Below, piece after piece: positions 8,825-16,441 of a stretch of DNA of 34,044 nt. The notes beneath the pieces were generated by a model that saw nothing but the letters and a program-made list of their open reading frames with translations, was not told the origin of the DNA and did no database searches. Position 1 is the first letter of the stretch. Every line of letters begins with the position of its first letter. The stretch is from Gammaproteobacteria bacterium (GTDB lineage: Bacteria > Pseudomonadota > Gammaproteobacteria > Chromatiales > Chromatiaceae): assembly GCA_020445255.1 (NCBI GenBank), contig JAGRGY010000028.1, positions 1 to 34,044 on the forward strand. The letters are read 5' to 3'. The translations under genes were made by a program, and so were the position numbers.

Positions 8825-9202
8825 TCAGCCGCCGCCGCGATGGAAGCCGCGTTCGAAACGTCGCAACAGTTCTGCGGCATGAACCGCCGACGTGGTCTCG
8901 AAGCGGATACGGACATGCAGCACCGGCAATCGCAGCGCCCCGACCCGGCGATCGGCGCCTGGCGCGACATCGATCGTTGCCAGCGGCTGGCCATCGCCGC
9001 TGCACACCGACCAGGTGTGCGGACCACCAGCGACCGCCCAGTCACGCATCGCCGGCGCCAGGACACCTGCAAACTCGTCGATGCTGTAGCCCATCTCCAG
9101 CTCGACGGGCGCCGGCTCAGCCTGCACGATGCACCCGAATTCGGGATGATCGGGCCGGCCAGGGGCAACTGGACGCCGAACAGGAGCGAAAGCCATAGCC
9201 AT
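8825..9202 (-). CDS. Unrecognised protein at the end of the aor operon
   Basis: This 125-residue, cysteine-poor, cytoplasmic-looking protein has the segment MGYSIDEFAGVLAPAM, then a beta-rich middle and a C-terminus rich in Arg/Gly (RRFERGFHRGGG). The N-terminal 30 residues are Pro/Arg-rich and may not be translated; an internal start near MGYS is possible. It lies on the same strand as, and downstream of, the aorA-aorB-aorC-moaD set, separated from the MoaD-like gene by about 430 bp with no recognisable gene. I cannot name a family with confidence. Context suggests a link to tungsten or pterin enzyme maturation or substrate handling, but the distance weakens this. Confidence 0.5.
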   Translation of the reverse strand: MAMAFAPVRRPVAPGRPDHPEFGCIVQAEPAPVELEMGYSIDEFAGVLAPAMRDWAVAGGPHTWSVCSGDGQPLATIDVAPGADRRVGALRLPVLHVRIRFETTSAVHAAELLRRFERGFHRGGG

Positions 9203-9631
9203 CGCTAGGGTTTGAGCGACCTATCCGTCTGGAGCGGATTCGAACAGCCGCAGGCGGGTACGCAGCGTGCCGCACGGGGGTGTGCGGCATGACGGCAAGT
9301 GCAGGCGCGCCGGGACGAGCGGGGGCCCGGGCAGATCGGGGGCGGAAGACAAACCGTACGTTCGGAATTCCCCGACAAGCTCGACGTGCATTGCATCGAT
9401 GCCGACGCCACTCCACACGTCCCCGATTGACGGGTGCGACATGCTGGCTAGGCTGCATGCCTTACCGGCTCGCGTCGCACAGACGCCAGCACCAGGTCGG
9501 CGCGCAACGGCTGCGGCAAGCAACCGCCGACGCACGCGATTCCGCAGACCGAATGGTTCGGTCGAACCGCACGCCGCAAGGCCATGCCGGCAGCCGATCC
9601 GCGGCCGGCCGAATCCCCACCGCTGCCGCGC
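9203..9631. other. Gene-free stretch within the aor operon
   Basis: I see no convincing coding sequence in these 429 bases. A minus-strand frame at 9221-9442 is open but has no ribosome-binding site and GC-frame composition typical of a shadow. A perfect 8-bp stem, TGCCGCAC (9268-9275) with GTGCGGCA (9282-9289), could end the transcript leaving the MoaD-like gene. Confidence 0.45.
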
Positions 9632-9883
9632 TCATCCCCCTGCCACCGGCGGCCACACCGCGATCACGTCGCCGTCGGCGAGCGGCTGTGCATCACGCTG
9701 CTCCTGATGCAGGAACACGCCATTGCGCAGCACGAGGTGGGCCTTGTCGCGCGGCACGCCATAGCGGTCGAGGAGGACATGTGCCGTACTGCCGTCGGGC
9801 AGGTCGCACGTGCTGGCATGTCGGTCCGAACCCGCTGGCAGGTAGCCCATCAGCGAGGCATACAACTCGAGCCGGATGCGCAC
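9632..9883 (-). CDS. MoaD/ThiS-type sulfur carrier (AorD-like)
   Basis: The protein has 83 residues and ends in Gly-Gly, the hallmark of ThiS/MoaD/ubiquitin-like carriers that are adenylated and thiocarboxylated at the C-terminus. It has the expected beta-grasp pattern, with a central GVPRDKAHLVLRNGVFL segment and a final ADGDVIAVWPPVAGG. It starts with GTG, one base after the TGA of the upstream FAD-subunit gene, so translation is probably coupled. Linked to an aldehyde oxidoreductase it most likely supplies the dithiolene sulfur of the tungstopterin cofactor. Such dedicated carriers accompany tungsten enzymes in several bacteria. The activating MoeB-like enzyme is not in the window. Confidence 0.85.
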   Translation of the reverse strand: MRIRLELYASLMGYLPAGSDRHASTCDLPDGSTAHVLLDRYGVPRDKAHLVLRNGVFLHQEQRDAQPLADGDVIAVWPPVAGG

Positions 9884-9884
9884 C

Positions 9885-11114
9885 TCAGATCACCTGCGTG
9901 GTTGCGAGATACGCCTCCATCAGCCGGGTTGGATCGCGCATCAGTCGTTCCTTCCATTCGCCGAGCGGCGTGCGCCGCTGGATCAGACCACGCAGGATAC
10001 CGACGTGCTGGGACAGACCGACCGCGTTGGCGCCGACCAGGCGGTCACCGTCGAACTGCAGCGACAGGTAGCGCCAGTCGTCGGGTGCGTACAGCTCGGC
10101 GTGTTCGCCGCCGGCGACGCCGTCCCAGCGCCCGAACGAGCACGACAGGAGGCCCAGCGTATCGAGCACGTTCATGTTCAGCGAACCCTCGTATTCCGCC
10201 GCCTGCCCGCTCATGTTCAGCGCGGCAATGTGACCATGATCGGTCGCGGTCGGCTGAATCGCATGCACCGCATAGTCGCCGGTCGAGAAGTCGAGGCCCT
10301 GCGCCACGTCACCGGCCGCGTAGACGTCGGCGACATTGGTGCGGAAATGCCTGTCGATCAGCACGCCCTGGTCCACCTTGACGCCGCTGCCTTCGAGAAA
10401 CCCGACGTTCGACTTAACGCCGGTCGCGGTGATCACAAGGTCGGCCTCCAGACGCGTGTCGTCGGCCAAGGTCACGCCACCGGCGTCGATCGATGAAACG
10501 CCGATCCCCGTGTACACCGAGACACCTTTCGACTCGCACCAGCGCTTGAGCATGCCGCCGGCCTCGGGGCCCATCATACGCGGCACCATCCGTTCTCCCT
10601 GTTCGACCACGCTCAACTGCACGCCGCGCTGGGCGAGCGCCTCAAGCACGATACTGCCGATGAAGCCGGCCCCGATCAGCACGACCCGGCTGCCGCTGCG
10701 CGCACCGGCGAGGATGCGGCGGGCATCGGCGAGCGTCCAGCAGCTGGTCACGTTCGGCCCGTCAATCCCGGGGATCGGTGGATGCACCGGCGACGAGCCG
10801 GTCGCGATCAGCAGGCTGTCGTAGGACAGGCTACCGCCATCCTGCAGCCGGACGCGATGGCCGGCCGCATCGACCTGTTCCACCCGACCCCGGGTGACGT
10901 CGATGCGCAGATCCGCGAAATGATTTCCATGCTCGCGCAGATGGGTGCCCTGCTCGGCGATGTTGTCCATCAGCAGGTAGGGGATCGCCATGCGCGAGTA
11001 CGGTGGTTCGGGCTCGTCACCGATGATGCGGATGGTCGCGTCGGCATCGAGCCTGCGCAGCGTCTCGGCGGCGGTCACGCCGGCCGGACCGGCGCCGATG
11101 ATCAGGTACTGCAT
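9885..11114 (-). CDS. aorC: FAD/NAD-dependent subunit of aldehyde oxidoreductase (AorC-like)
   Basis: This 409-residue flavoprotein of the pyridine-nucleotide-disulfide oxidoreductase class has an N-terminal FAD Rossmann motif GAGPAGVTAAETL (about 7-19). A second dinucleotide motif, VVLIGAGFIGS, lies at about 145-155 for NAD(P)H. The FAD-closing motif VYAAGDVAQG lies at about 274-283. No redox CxxC pair is present near the FAD site, so it is not a disulfide reductase. Its size matches the roughly 46-kDa FAD subunit of the Aromatoleum-type AorABC complex, which passes electrons from the iron-sulfur chain to NAD+. It lies 81 bp downstream of the catalytic-subunit gene and abuts the sulfur-carrier gene. 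Stand-alone NADH:acceptor oxidoreductase is an alternative, less likely given the neighbours. Confidence 0.82.
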   Translation of the reverse strand: MQYLIIGAGPAGVTAAETLRRLDADATIRIIGDEPEPPYSRMAIPYLLMDNIAEQGTHLREHGNHFADLRIDVTRGRVEQVDAAGHRVRLQDGGSLSYDSLLIATGSSPVHPPIPGIDGPNVTSCWTLADARRILAGARSGSRVVLIGAGFIGSIVLEALAQRGVQLSVVEQGERMVPRMMGPEAGGMLKRWCESKGVSVYTGIGVSSIDAGGVTLADDTRLEADLVITATGVKSNVGFLEGSGVKVDQGVLIDRHFRTNVADVYAAGDVAQGLDFSTGDYAVHAIQPTATDHGHIAALNMSGQAAEYEGSLNMNVLDTLGLLSCSFGRWDGVAGGEHAELYAPDDWRYLSLQFDGDRLVGANAVGLSQHVGILRGLIQRRTPLGEWKERLMRDPTRLMEAYLATTQVI

Positions 11115-11195
11115 GGGACAGTCCCTCTTGCGGAGTTTGGCGGAGGATACACCGCCGCGCCCGATCGGGCGCGGCGGAGCGGATGCGACAGGCTT

Positions 11196-13046
11196 TTAGA
11201 GCCTGAAGCGGGTGCGTGTCTCGGGCGTGATCTGACCGTCGGCCGTCCAGCCACGCAGCGCGTAGTACTCGGGCAGCATCTTGTCGAGATCGTTGACACG
11301 ACCTTTCGCCGGGCCAACCGTGGCGGCATCCTTGAGCAGGCGTTTCGGCAGCGTGTCCTGGTCGGCGGTCATGCCGGCGCGCATGTTGAAGTCGCGCTCC
11401 AGGTTCCAGATACGCTCACCGACCTCGAGCATCTTGTCGACGCTCCAGTCGCCGTCGCACGCCGCGTCCACCTGCGGCGCGATGTTCTCCATGCTCCACG
11501 CAAAGGTCGTGAACACGCACAGGCCTGACGAGTCGACGGCGGCCGTCGCATCCTGGAACGCCTTGACCAACTCGGCCTTGCCCTCGGTCGCGAGGGGATC
11601 GGTCTTGACCGGGATGCCGAGCACCTCGGATGCGACCGTGTAGCCGCGCAGGTGGCAGGCACCGCGGTTCGACGTGGCATACGCCAGACCCATGCCCTGG
11701 ATGCCGCGCGGATCGTAGGCCGGGAACTCCTGGCTCTTGACCGTCATCGACAGCTCGGGACGGCCGTACTTCTCGCACAGGCGCTTCGAGCCCAGGCCGA
11801 TGTCCTTGCCGAAGCCTTCGCCCTTCGCCGTCAGCTCGGCGAGCTTCACCAGCGTGTCGGCGCGATCGAAGCTGAGGTCGATACCGCCGGTGTGCTCGGT
11901 CGTGATCGCGCCCTCCTGGAACAGCTCCATCGCCGCGGCGACGGTCGCCCCGAACGAAATCGGGTCCATGCCGTCCTCGTTGCACAGGAAGTTCACGTAC
12001 GTGATCGCATCGAGGTCATCGACACCGGTATCCGAGCCCAGCGCCCACGCCGCCTCGTATTCGAGACCGCCGGAATTGCCCCAATACTCGGGCTTGTTCT
12101 CGACACTGAAGTGGCCCCTGTCGACCGTGGAGATCCGGCCGCAGGCGATCGTGCAACCGAAGCAGCCCGCGTTGGTCGTGAGATTCGGCTTGCCGTCACT
12201 CTTGCGCGGCTCGTGCATCGCCTCGCCGGAGATCTTCGACGCGCCGTCGAACTGCACCTCGCGCATGTTGCGCGTCGGCATCGCGCCGATGCCGTTGATC
12301 ACGTTCATCAACACCTGGGTGCCGTAGGTCGGCAGGCCCTGGCCGGTCACGGCGTTGTCGGCCAGCACCTGTTTGCCGGCATTGACCGCGGCCATGAACC
12401 CTTGCGGGTCCCGGATGTTGCCGACACCCTTGGTACCGCGGATCGCGACCGCCTTGAGATTCTTGGATGCCATCACGGTGCCGACACCCGAACGGCCGGC
12501 GGCACGATGCAGGTCGTTGACCACTGCTGAATACAGGCAGCCCTGCTCGGCCGCACGACCGATGCAGGCAACGCGCAACAGCGGGTCCTGGTGCTTCTTG
12601 TGCAGCAGTTCGTCGGCCTCCCACACCGACTTGCCCCACAGGTCGTCGGCCGGGCGCAACTCAGCGGTGTCGTTCTCGACGTACAGGTACACCGGCTGCG
12701 CTGACTTGCCTTCGAAGATGATCATGTCCCAGCCGGCATTCTTCATCTCGGCGCCGATGAAGCCACCCGAATTCGAACACGCGACCAGGCCGGTCAGCGG
12801 GCTCTTGGTGACGACAGAGTAGCGCCCACCGGTAGAGGCCATCGTGCCGGTCAGCGGACCCGTGGTCATGATCAGTTTGTTGTCGGGGCCAAGTGCGTCG
12901 CACTTGGGATCGACCTCTTCCGACAGGTACTTGGTCGCCAGCCCGCGCTGACCGAGGTAATCTTTCGCCCACGCCATGTTGAGCGCCTCGGCGGTACAGG
13001 TGCCGTTGTTCAGGTCGACACGCAGAATCTTACGAGTCCAGGCCAT
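11196..13046 (-). CDS. aorB: Tungsten aldehyde:ferredoxin oxidoreductase, catalytic subunit
   Basis: The start is ATG 13046, preceded by GAGGGGG; the frame is open further upstream but into the ferredoxin gene. The 616-residue protein is full-length for the AOR family and starts with the typical RKILRVDLNN strand. Cluster-binding cysteines are C295-x2-C298-x3-C302 (GCFGCTIAC) and C510, matching the family spacing of four ligands for one [4Fe-4S] cluster next to the bis-pterin tungsten site. It would interconvert aldehydes and carboxylic acids in the cytoplasm, with electrons leaving through the ferredoxin partner encoded 13 bp upstream. In Aromatoleum the homologous AorB is the W subunit. It carries no export signal. 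The substrate range cannot be read from the sequence. Confidence 0.93.
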   Translation of the reverse strand: MAWTRKILRVDLNNGTCTAEALNMAWAKDYLGQRGLATKYLSEEVDPKCDALGPDNKLIMTTGPLTGTMASTGGRYSVVTKSPLTGLVACSNSGGFIGAEMKNAGWDMIIFEGKSAQPVYLYVENDTAELRPADDLWGKSVWEADELLHKKHQDPLLRVACIGRAAEQGCLYSAVVNDLHRAAGRSGVGTVMASKNLKAVAIRGTKGVGNIRDPQGFMAAVNAGKQVLADNAVTGQGLPTYGTQVLMNVINGIGAMPTRNMREVQFDGASKISGEAMHEPRKSDGKPNLTTNAGCFGCTIACGRISTVDRGHFSVENKPEYWGNSGGLEYEAAWALGSDTGVDDLDAITYVNFLCNEDGMDPISFGATVAAAMELFQEGAITTEHTGGIDLSFDRADTLVKLAELTAKGEGFGKDIGLGSKRLCEKYGRPELSMTVKSQEFPAYDPRGIQGMGLAYATSNRGACHLRGYTVASEVLGIPVKTDPLATEGKAELVKAFQDATAAVDSSGLCVFTTFAWSMENIAPQVDAACDGDWSVDKMLEVGERIWNLERDFNMRAGMTADQDTLPKRLLKDAATVGPAKGRVNDLDKMLPEYYALRGWTADGQITPETRTRFRL

Positions 13047-13059
13047 TTTCTGATCCCCC

Positions 13060-13530
13060 TCAGGCCGTGCCGGCCAGGCTTTGTTCGGCGTAGGCGCGCA
13101 TCTTGTCGATGCCGGTCCAGTCGGCGTCGACATAGGTGATCGCCGCGGTCGGGCACGCACTTGCGCACGCCGGGTCGCCGCCGCACAGGTCGCACTTGAT
13201 GACCTTGCCGGTGACCGAGTTGTAATTGACCGTGCCGAACGGGCACGCGATGGTGCACACCTTGCAACCGACGCAGCGTGCGTCGACGATCACCTTGGCG
13301 CCGGTGGCGGCGTCGATCTGGATCGCCTCGACCGGGCAGGCCTTCTGGCACCAGGCCTCGGCGCACTGGGTGCAGGTGTAGGGCGCGAACCGTCCTTCGT
13401 GGTGGAACGTGAACACCTTGATGCGTGATTTGGACGGGTTGAACACGCCATCCTTCTCATACGAACAGGCCATCTCGCACTGGAGACAGCCTGTGCACTT
13501 CTTCGGGTCGATGTGCAGTGCACGCTGCAT
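13060..13530 (-). CDS. aorA: Four-cluster ferredoxin subunit (AorA-like)
   Basis: The 156-residue polyferredoxin has 16 cysteines arranged as four [4Fe-4S] sites: CTGCLQCEMAC (12-22), a TCTQC...WCQKACP set, CVGCKVCTIACP, and CDLCGGDPACASACP. This is the HycB/DMSO-reductase-B-like layout. It begins with ATG after GGAGGATCC, is the first gene of the operon, and ends 13 bp before the catalytic-subunit gene. In Aromatoleum the 16-kDa AorA carries the same number of clusters and assembles into a chain with AorB. No signal peptide is present, so it is cytoplasmic. It would wire the tungsten site to the FAD subunit or to other ferredoxins. Confidence 0.93.
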   Translation of the reverse strand: MQRALHIDPKKCTGCLQCEMACSYEKDGVFNPSKSRIKVFTFHHEGRFAPYTCTQCAEAWCQKACPVEAIQIDAATGAKVIVDARCVGCKVCTIACPFGTVNYNSVTGKVIKCDLCGGDPACASACPTAAITYVDADWTGIDKMRAYAEQSLAGTA

Positions 13531-13812
13531 GGGATCCTCCTTCGTCGATGGTGCGGCACCGCGGCCACACTTCTTGGTATTGAGAGACGCATTCTTAGCC
13601 GGTCGGGAGCGCTTGCCAAGGTCAACCCTGCCGCAGGCCGGGATTTGAGAAATATGCGCAGCCTGAACGGAAGATTTGCAGCAATATGCGGAATTCTGCA
13701 GTCGTTGGGTCCGAGACGGACGCCTTGGGCGGGAACGAGAGACCGATCGGGAACGCGGCGGTCGGGGCAGCGTGCCCCGACCGCGGAAAGCGGTGCGCAG
13801 ACGCCGTCGGGA
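13531..13812. promoter_or_regulatory. Upstream region of the aor operon and downstream end of the envelope operon
   Basis: This gene-free region must carry the aor promoter on the minus strand. A TTGACC box is visible (13617-13622 on the opposite strand), but no -10 at the right spacing was found. AATATGCG occurs twice in direct orientation, at 13651-13658 and 13683-13690, 32 bp apart (about three helical turns). This is suggestive of a regulator site. The left end of the region (as read on minus) is the terminator at 13759-13783. Confidence 0.3.
13759..13783 (-). terminator. Hairpin terminating the lpoB operon
   Basis: CGGTCGGGGC (13759-13768) and GCCCCGACCG (13774-13783) form a perfect 10-bp stem with a five-base loop, 29 bases past the lpoB-like stop codon. 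The sequence beyond it on the minus strand is only mildly U-rich, so efficiency is uncertain. The symmetry and placement are strong. Confidence 0.6.
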
Positions 13813-14346
13813 TCAGAGGAAGGCTTTCTGCCCCTTGGCCAGCGTCAGCGTGCCCGACCACTGGCCCTTCATCTCGCCGCTGATCGTGAACAGTTTGAGT
13901 TCGAGCTTGTAACCGACCAGCTGTTCGCCGGAGGCGCCATACTGCCGGTTCGACGACAGCTCCGAGCGCACCACATAGTCGAAGCTGGTTGCCGACTGGT
14001 CGACCAGTCGCACCGTATTCGAGTTCAGCAGCACTTCGGTGATTCTGTCGTAGATATCCGCCATGCGGATGTTCTCGTTGTCGGTGTTGTTGCGCAGCTT
14101 GGCCAGGATCAGGCGCGGTTTTGATTTCCAGCTTTGCACGAGACTGGAATCGAGCATCTTGTTGGTAACCTTCTCAGCCAGCTCGGTGTAGTCGGCCATG
14201 GTCAACTCGGCCTGCAGATGCGCGCGGCTGCCGGAATCGACGACCGACACACCGGACTGGCCACCGAACTGGGGCATGTTCGACTGGCAACCACCGGCGA
14301 TGATGACGACACCGGCAACGGCGAGAAGTTTGTGGATTGAATTCAT
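13813..14346 (-). CDS. lpoB: LpoB-like penicillin-binding-protein activator lipoprotein
   Basis: This 177-residue lipoprotein has a lipobox IIAGGC with the acylated Cys at 20. A short linker follows, and then a globular domain with the LpoB pattern (about 45-177: DYTELAEKVTNKML, KPRLILAKLRNNTDNE, a FDYVVRSELSS strand, and a C-terminal KGQWSGTLTLAKGQKAF). In enterobacteria LpoB is an outer-membrane lipoprotein that reaches through peptidoglycan to activate PBP1b. The linker here is much shorter than in E. coli. It is the last gene of a five-gene minus-strand operon, 21 bp after the YcfL-like gene, and the ycfL-lpoB pairing is the same as in E. coli. RBS GGGAG precedes the ATG. Confidence 0.87.
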   Translation of the reverse strand: MNSIHKLLAVAGVVIIAGGCQSNMPQFGGQSGVSVVDSGSRAHLQAELTMADYTELAEKVTNKMLDSSLVQSWKSKPRLILAKLRNNTDNENIRMADIYDRITEVLLNSNTVRLVDQSATSFDYVVRSELSSNRQYGASGEQLVGYKLELKLFTISGEMKGQWSGTLTLAKGQKAFL

Positions 14347-14367
14347 GTGCCATGGACTCCCTGGATG

Positions 14368-14838
14368 TTATTTGCGGTCGAGGAATTGTTCCTGGTGGAT
14401 GAACAGGTCGTCGGGCAGACGCACGGTCATCGTGAAGCCGTATGCGCGCGGATCGCTCGCGACCGAACGGAAACTCTGCAGCGCCCGTGGTCCGAGGACG
14501 AAACGCTGCCACACCCGGTTCTCACCGATGCTGAAGCCGTCCTTGTCTTCCCAGGCGTACTGGTACTCGAGCGTGTAACGATTGTCACTCAGGTTCTGTA
14601 CCGTCACCTCGCCCTTGGCCAGCTCACCCGCCGAACCGAGACGGGCATCGACGAGCGCGATCTCGCCGACCAGCTTCTGCGAACCCAGCACGAGTCGTGC
14701 ACGCGGATTGCTGGCGTTTACCGTGTCCTGCTGGTAGTGCCGGATGTCGGGATCGGAGACACCCGTCGTCTGGCAGCCGGCGCTGCCCAGCGCGGCGAAC
14801 AACGCGGCGGCGATGGTGATACGCATAGATTTTTTCAT
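14368..14838 (-). CDS. ycfL: YcfL-like (DUF1425) lipoprotein
   Basis: The 156-residue product from the ATG at 14838 has a lipoprotein signal with Cys22 in LGSAGC. A single beta-sandwich domain follows, with YcfL/DUF1425 features: LVGEIALVDARLG, EVTVQNLSDNRYTLEYQYAW, DGFSIGEN..W and a C-terminal PDD.F. The start codon overlaps the stop of the COG3014 gene (ATGATGA), indicating translational coupling. In E. coli ycfL lies directly upstream of lpoB, as here. Its role is undefined; it is predicted in the outer membrane, facing the periplasm. Confidence 0.85.
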   Translation of the reverse strand: MKKSMRITIAAALFAALGSAGCQTTGVSDPDIRHYQQDTVNASNPRARLVLGSQKLVGEIALVDARLGSAGELAKGEVTVQNLSDNRYTLEYQYAWEDKDGFSIGENRVWQRFVLGPRALQSFRSVASDPRAYGFTMTVRLPDDLFIHQEQFLDRK

Positions 14839-16415
14839 CATGATCTGACCCACATCTTCTTGCTCGATGTCGCGTAGATCGTATTGTCGATCACGCGTGT
14901 GTAGACGACGTTGTGACTGTCCTTGTCCAGCGTGACGACCTTGCTCGCCAGCTTGCGTCCCTTGGCGTCATAAGCCACGACCTGGATCTGCGACACCGAC
15001 TTCGGCACGAACACGCGCGCGGCGAGCAGACGAGACGGCAATGTCGACCACGAACGCATGTCCGGGTGTGCCACCTCGTCGCGCGCCTCCTTGAGCTTGC
15101 CAAACACCGATCCGAACACACCCGCCTGCTGCTGGGCGTTGTTCCAGGCCTGACCCTCGATCACATTGCGGATCACCGTGGTCATCATTCGCAGCTGCTG
15201 GATCGGGCCAGCGTCTTTCTGGAAGCGCAGCGCCAGCGCCGCAATGTCCGCAACCTCCGATGCACGCGCGTAGCGCTTGCCGGAGGTAGTCTGAATCTCG
15301 ACGCGCGCGATCTTGCTGGCGACCGGCTCATACACGGGCAGCTCGATTTCGGTGGGCAGAGAGGCGCCGAGCCGCAGATCGAACTTGAGCAGCTTCTTCT
15401 CCGGTGCGAAACCGTCCCCGACGATCACGTTGACCAGCCGCATGCCTTTCTTTGCCGGCTTCTTCATGTCGGCGACGGCCTGCTTGATCACGTCGCTCTT
15501 GGGATTCAGTTCGAGGGCCTTGGCGTAGGAGATGCGCGCATTGTCGCGCAGGCTCTTGTCCTCGTAGCTGTCGAGTTCCTGGACCACACCCGCGATGTAG
15601 AAACCAAACGGGTTCACGAATGCATCGGGTACCTTCAGTGCCTGGCGCTCGGTCGACTGGTACTGCTCCTCGACCACACTGTCGAGGCCGAATGAATTCA
15701 GATCCTTGCCCTGCTGCTTCTGCTTGGCCTCTTCCTCGGCGATCTTCGCCTTGGCCTCGCGCACCAGCTCGTCGAACTTTGCCTTCTCGATGTTCTGCAG
15801 GTCGATCGCGCGCCGGGTCACGTTGTAAGCGCTGCGTTCACCGTCGAGCAGATGCGCAATCGACTTGTAGTTCAGCATCAGCACGCGTTCGTAGCCCGCG
15901 CCTTCGTATTCACCGAGCTCAGCGTTGCCGGTCAGCGTAGACAACACCGTGTCGCGCGTGCCGGAAAACAGGCCACCGATCGTGCTGCGCTCTTCCTTCT
16001 GATTCAACGACATCTCGGCCTTCTGGAAGCCTTCCTTTGCCGGCTCGAGATCCGCGGCATCGATCGCCAGTGTGGCGACCTCGAGGCTGTCGAGCATGTT
16101 CAGATCCGCAATCGACTTGCCCTGCGGCATCTTCGCCTTGAGCGCCTGGTCGGCCTGGCCATCGGCGAGCAGCTGTTTGACCGGCAGCATCTCCTTGCTG
16201 TAACCCTCGTACACGACCCGGCGTTCCCCGGCCATCGCAATGCCGAGATCGTTCGGGCGCGCGGCCGGCGCGGGTGCCGGCTGGTTGGGCTGCGAGCCCT
16301 GAACCGCGTTCTGCATGGCTTGGCCGAACGACTCGAACGGATTCAGGGCCAGCGCACCACCGCTCCCCAGGCTGGCGACGATCAGGCTGGCGACGGCAAT
16401 TGCTCTGCTCGGCAT
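14838..16415 (-). CDS. COG3014-family periplasmic protein
   Basis: This 525-residue protein has an N-terminal signal peptide (about 1-23, ending ALA-LNPF). It is followed by a helical, TPR-like region (about 60-330) and a C-terminal beta-rich part (about 330-525). The central region has the typical COG3014 features: MLNYKSIAHLLDGERSAYNVTRRAIDLQ, an E/K-rich coiled segment around 205-230, and VPDAFVNPFGFYIAGVVQE. Proteins of this family are encoded beside lpoB and ycfL in vibrios and relatives; function is unknown. A role as a periplasmic scaffold for the lipoproteins is an inference. RBS GGAG lies eight bases before the ATG. The gap to the upstream CsgG-type gene is 26 bp. Confidence 0.85.
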   Translation of the reverse strand: MPSRAIAVASLIVASLGSGGALALNPFESFGQAMQNAVQGSQPNQPAPAPAARPNDLGIAMAGERRVVYEGYSKEMLPVKQLLADGQADQALKAKMPQGKSIADLNMLDSLEVATLAIDAADLEPAKEGFQKAEMSLNQKEERSTIGGLFSGTRDTVLSTLTGNAELGEYEGAGYERVLMLNYKSIAHLLDGERSAYNVTRRAIDLQNIEKAKFDELVREAKAKIAEEEAKQKQQGKDLNSFGLDSVVEEQYQSTERQALKVPDAFVNPFGFYIAGVVQELDSYEDKSLRDNARISYAKALELNPKSDVIKQAVADMKKPAKKGMRLVNVIVGDGFAPEKKLLKFDLRLGASLPTEIELPVYEPVASKIARVEIQTTSGKRYARASEVADIAALALRFQKDAGPIQQLRMMTTVIRNVIEGQAWNNAQQQAGVFGSVFGKLKEARDEVAHPDMRSWSTLPSRLLAARVFVPKSVSQIQVVAYDAKGRKLASKVVTLDKDSHNVVYTRVIDNTIYATSSKKMWVRS

Positions 16416-16441
16416 GGATGCAGCTCCGTGGGTTGGTCGTA

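Noticed and set aside
8638..9168. Minus-strand 176-residue frame overlapping the 125-residue gene
   Set aside because: Ser/Arg/Cys-rich shadow of the better-supported frame at 8825-9202 and overlapping the exporter start.
9221..9535. Minus-strand frame in the gap after the MoaD-like gene
   Set aside because: No start signal and no family resemblance; composition is like other shadow frames.
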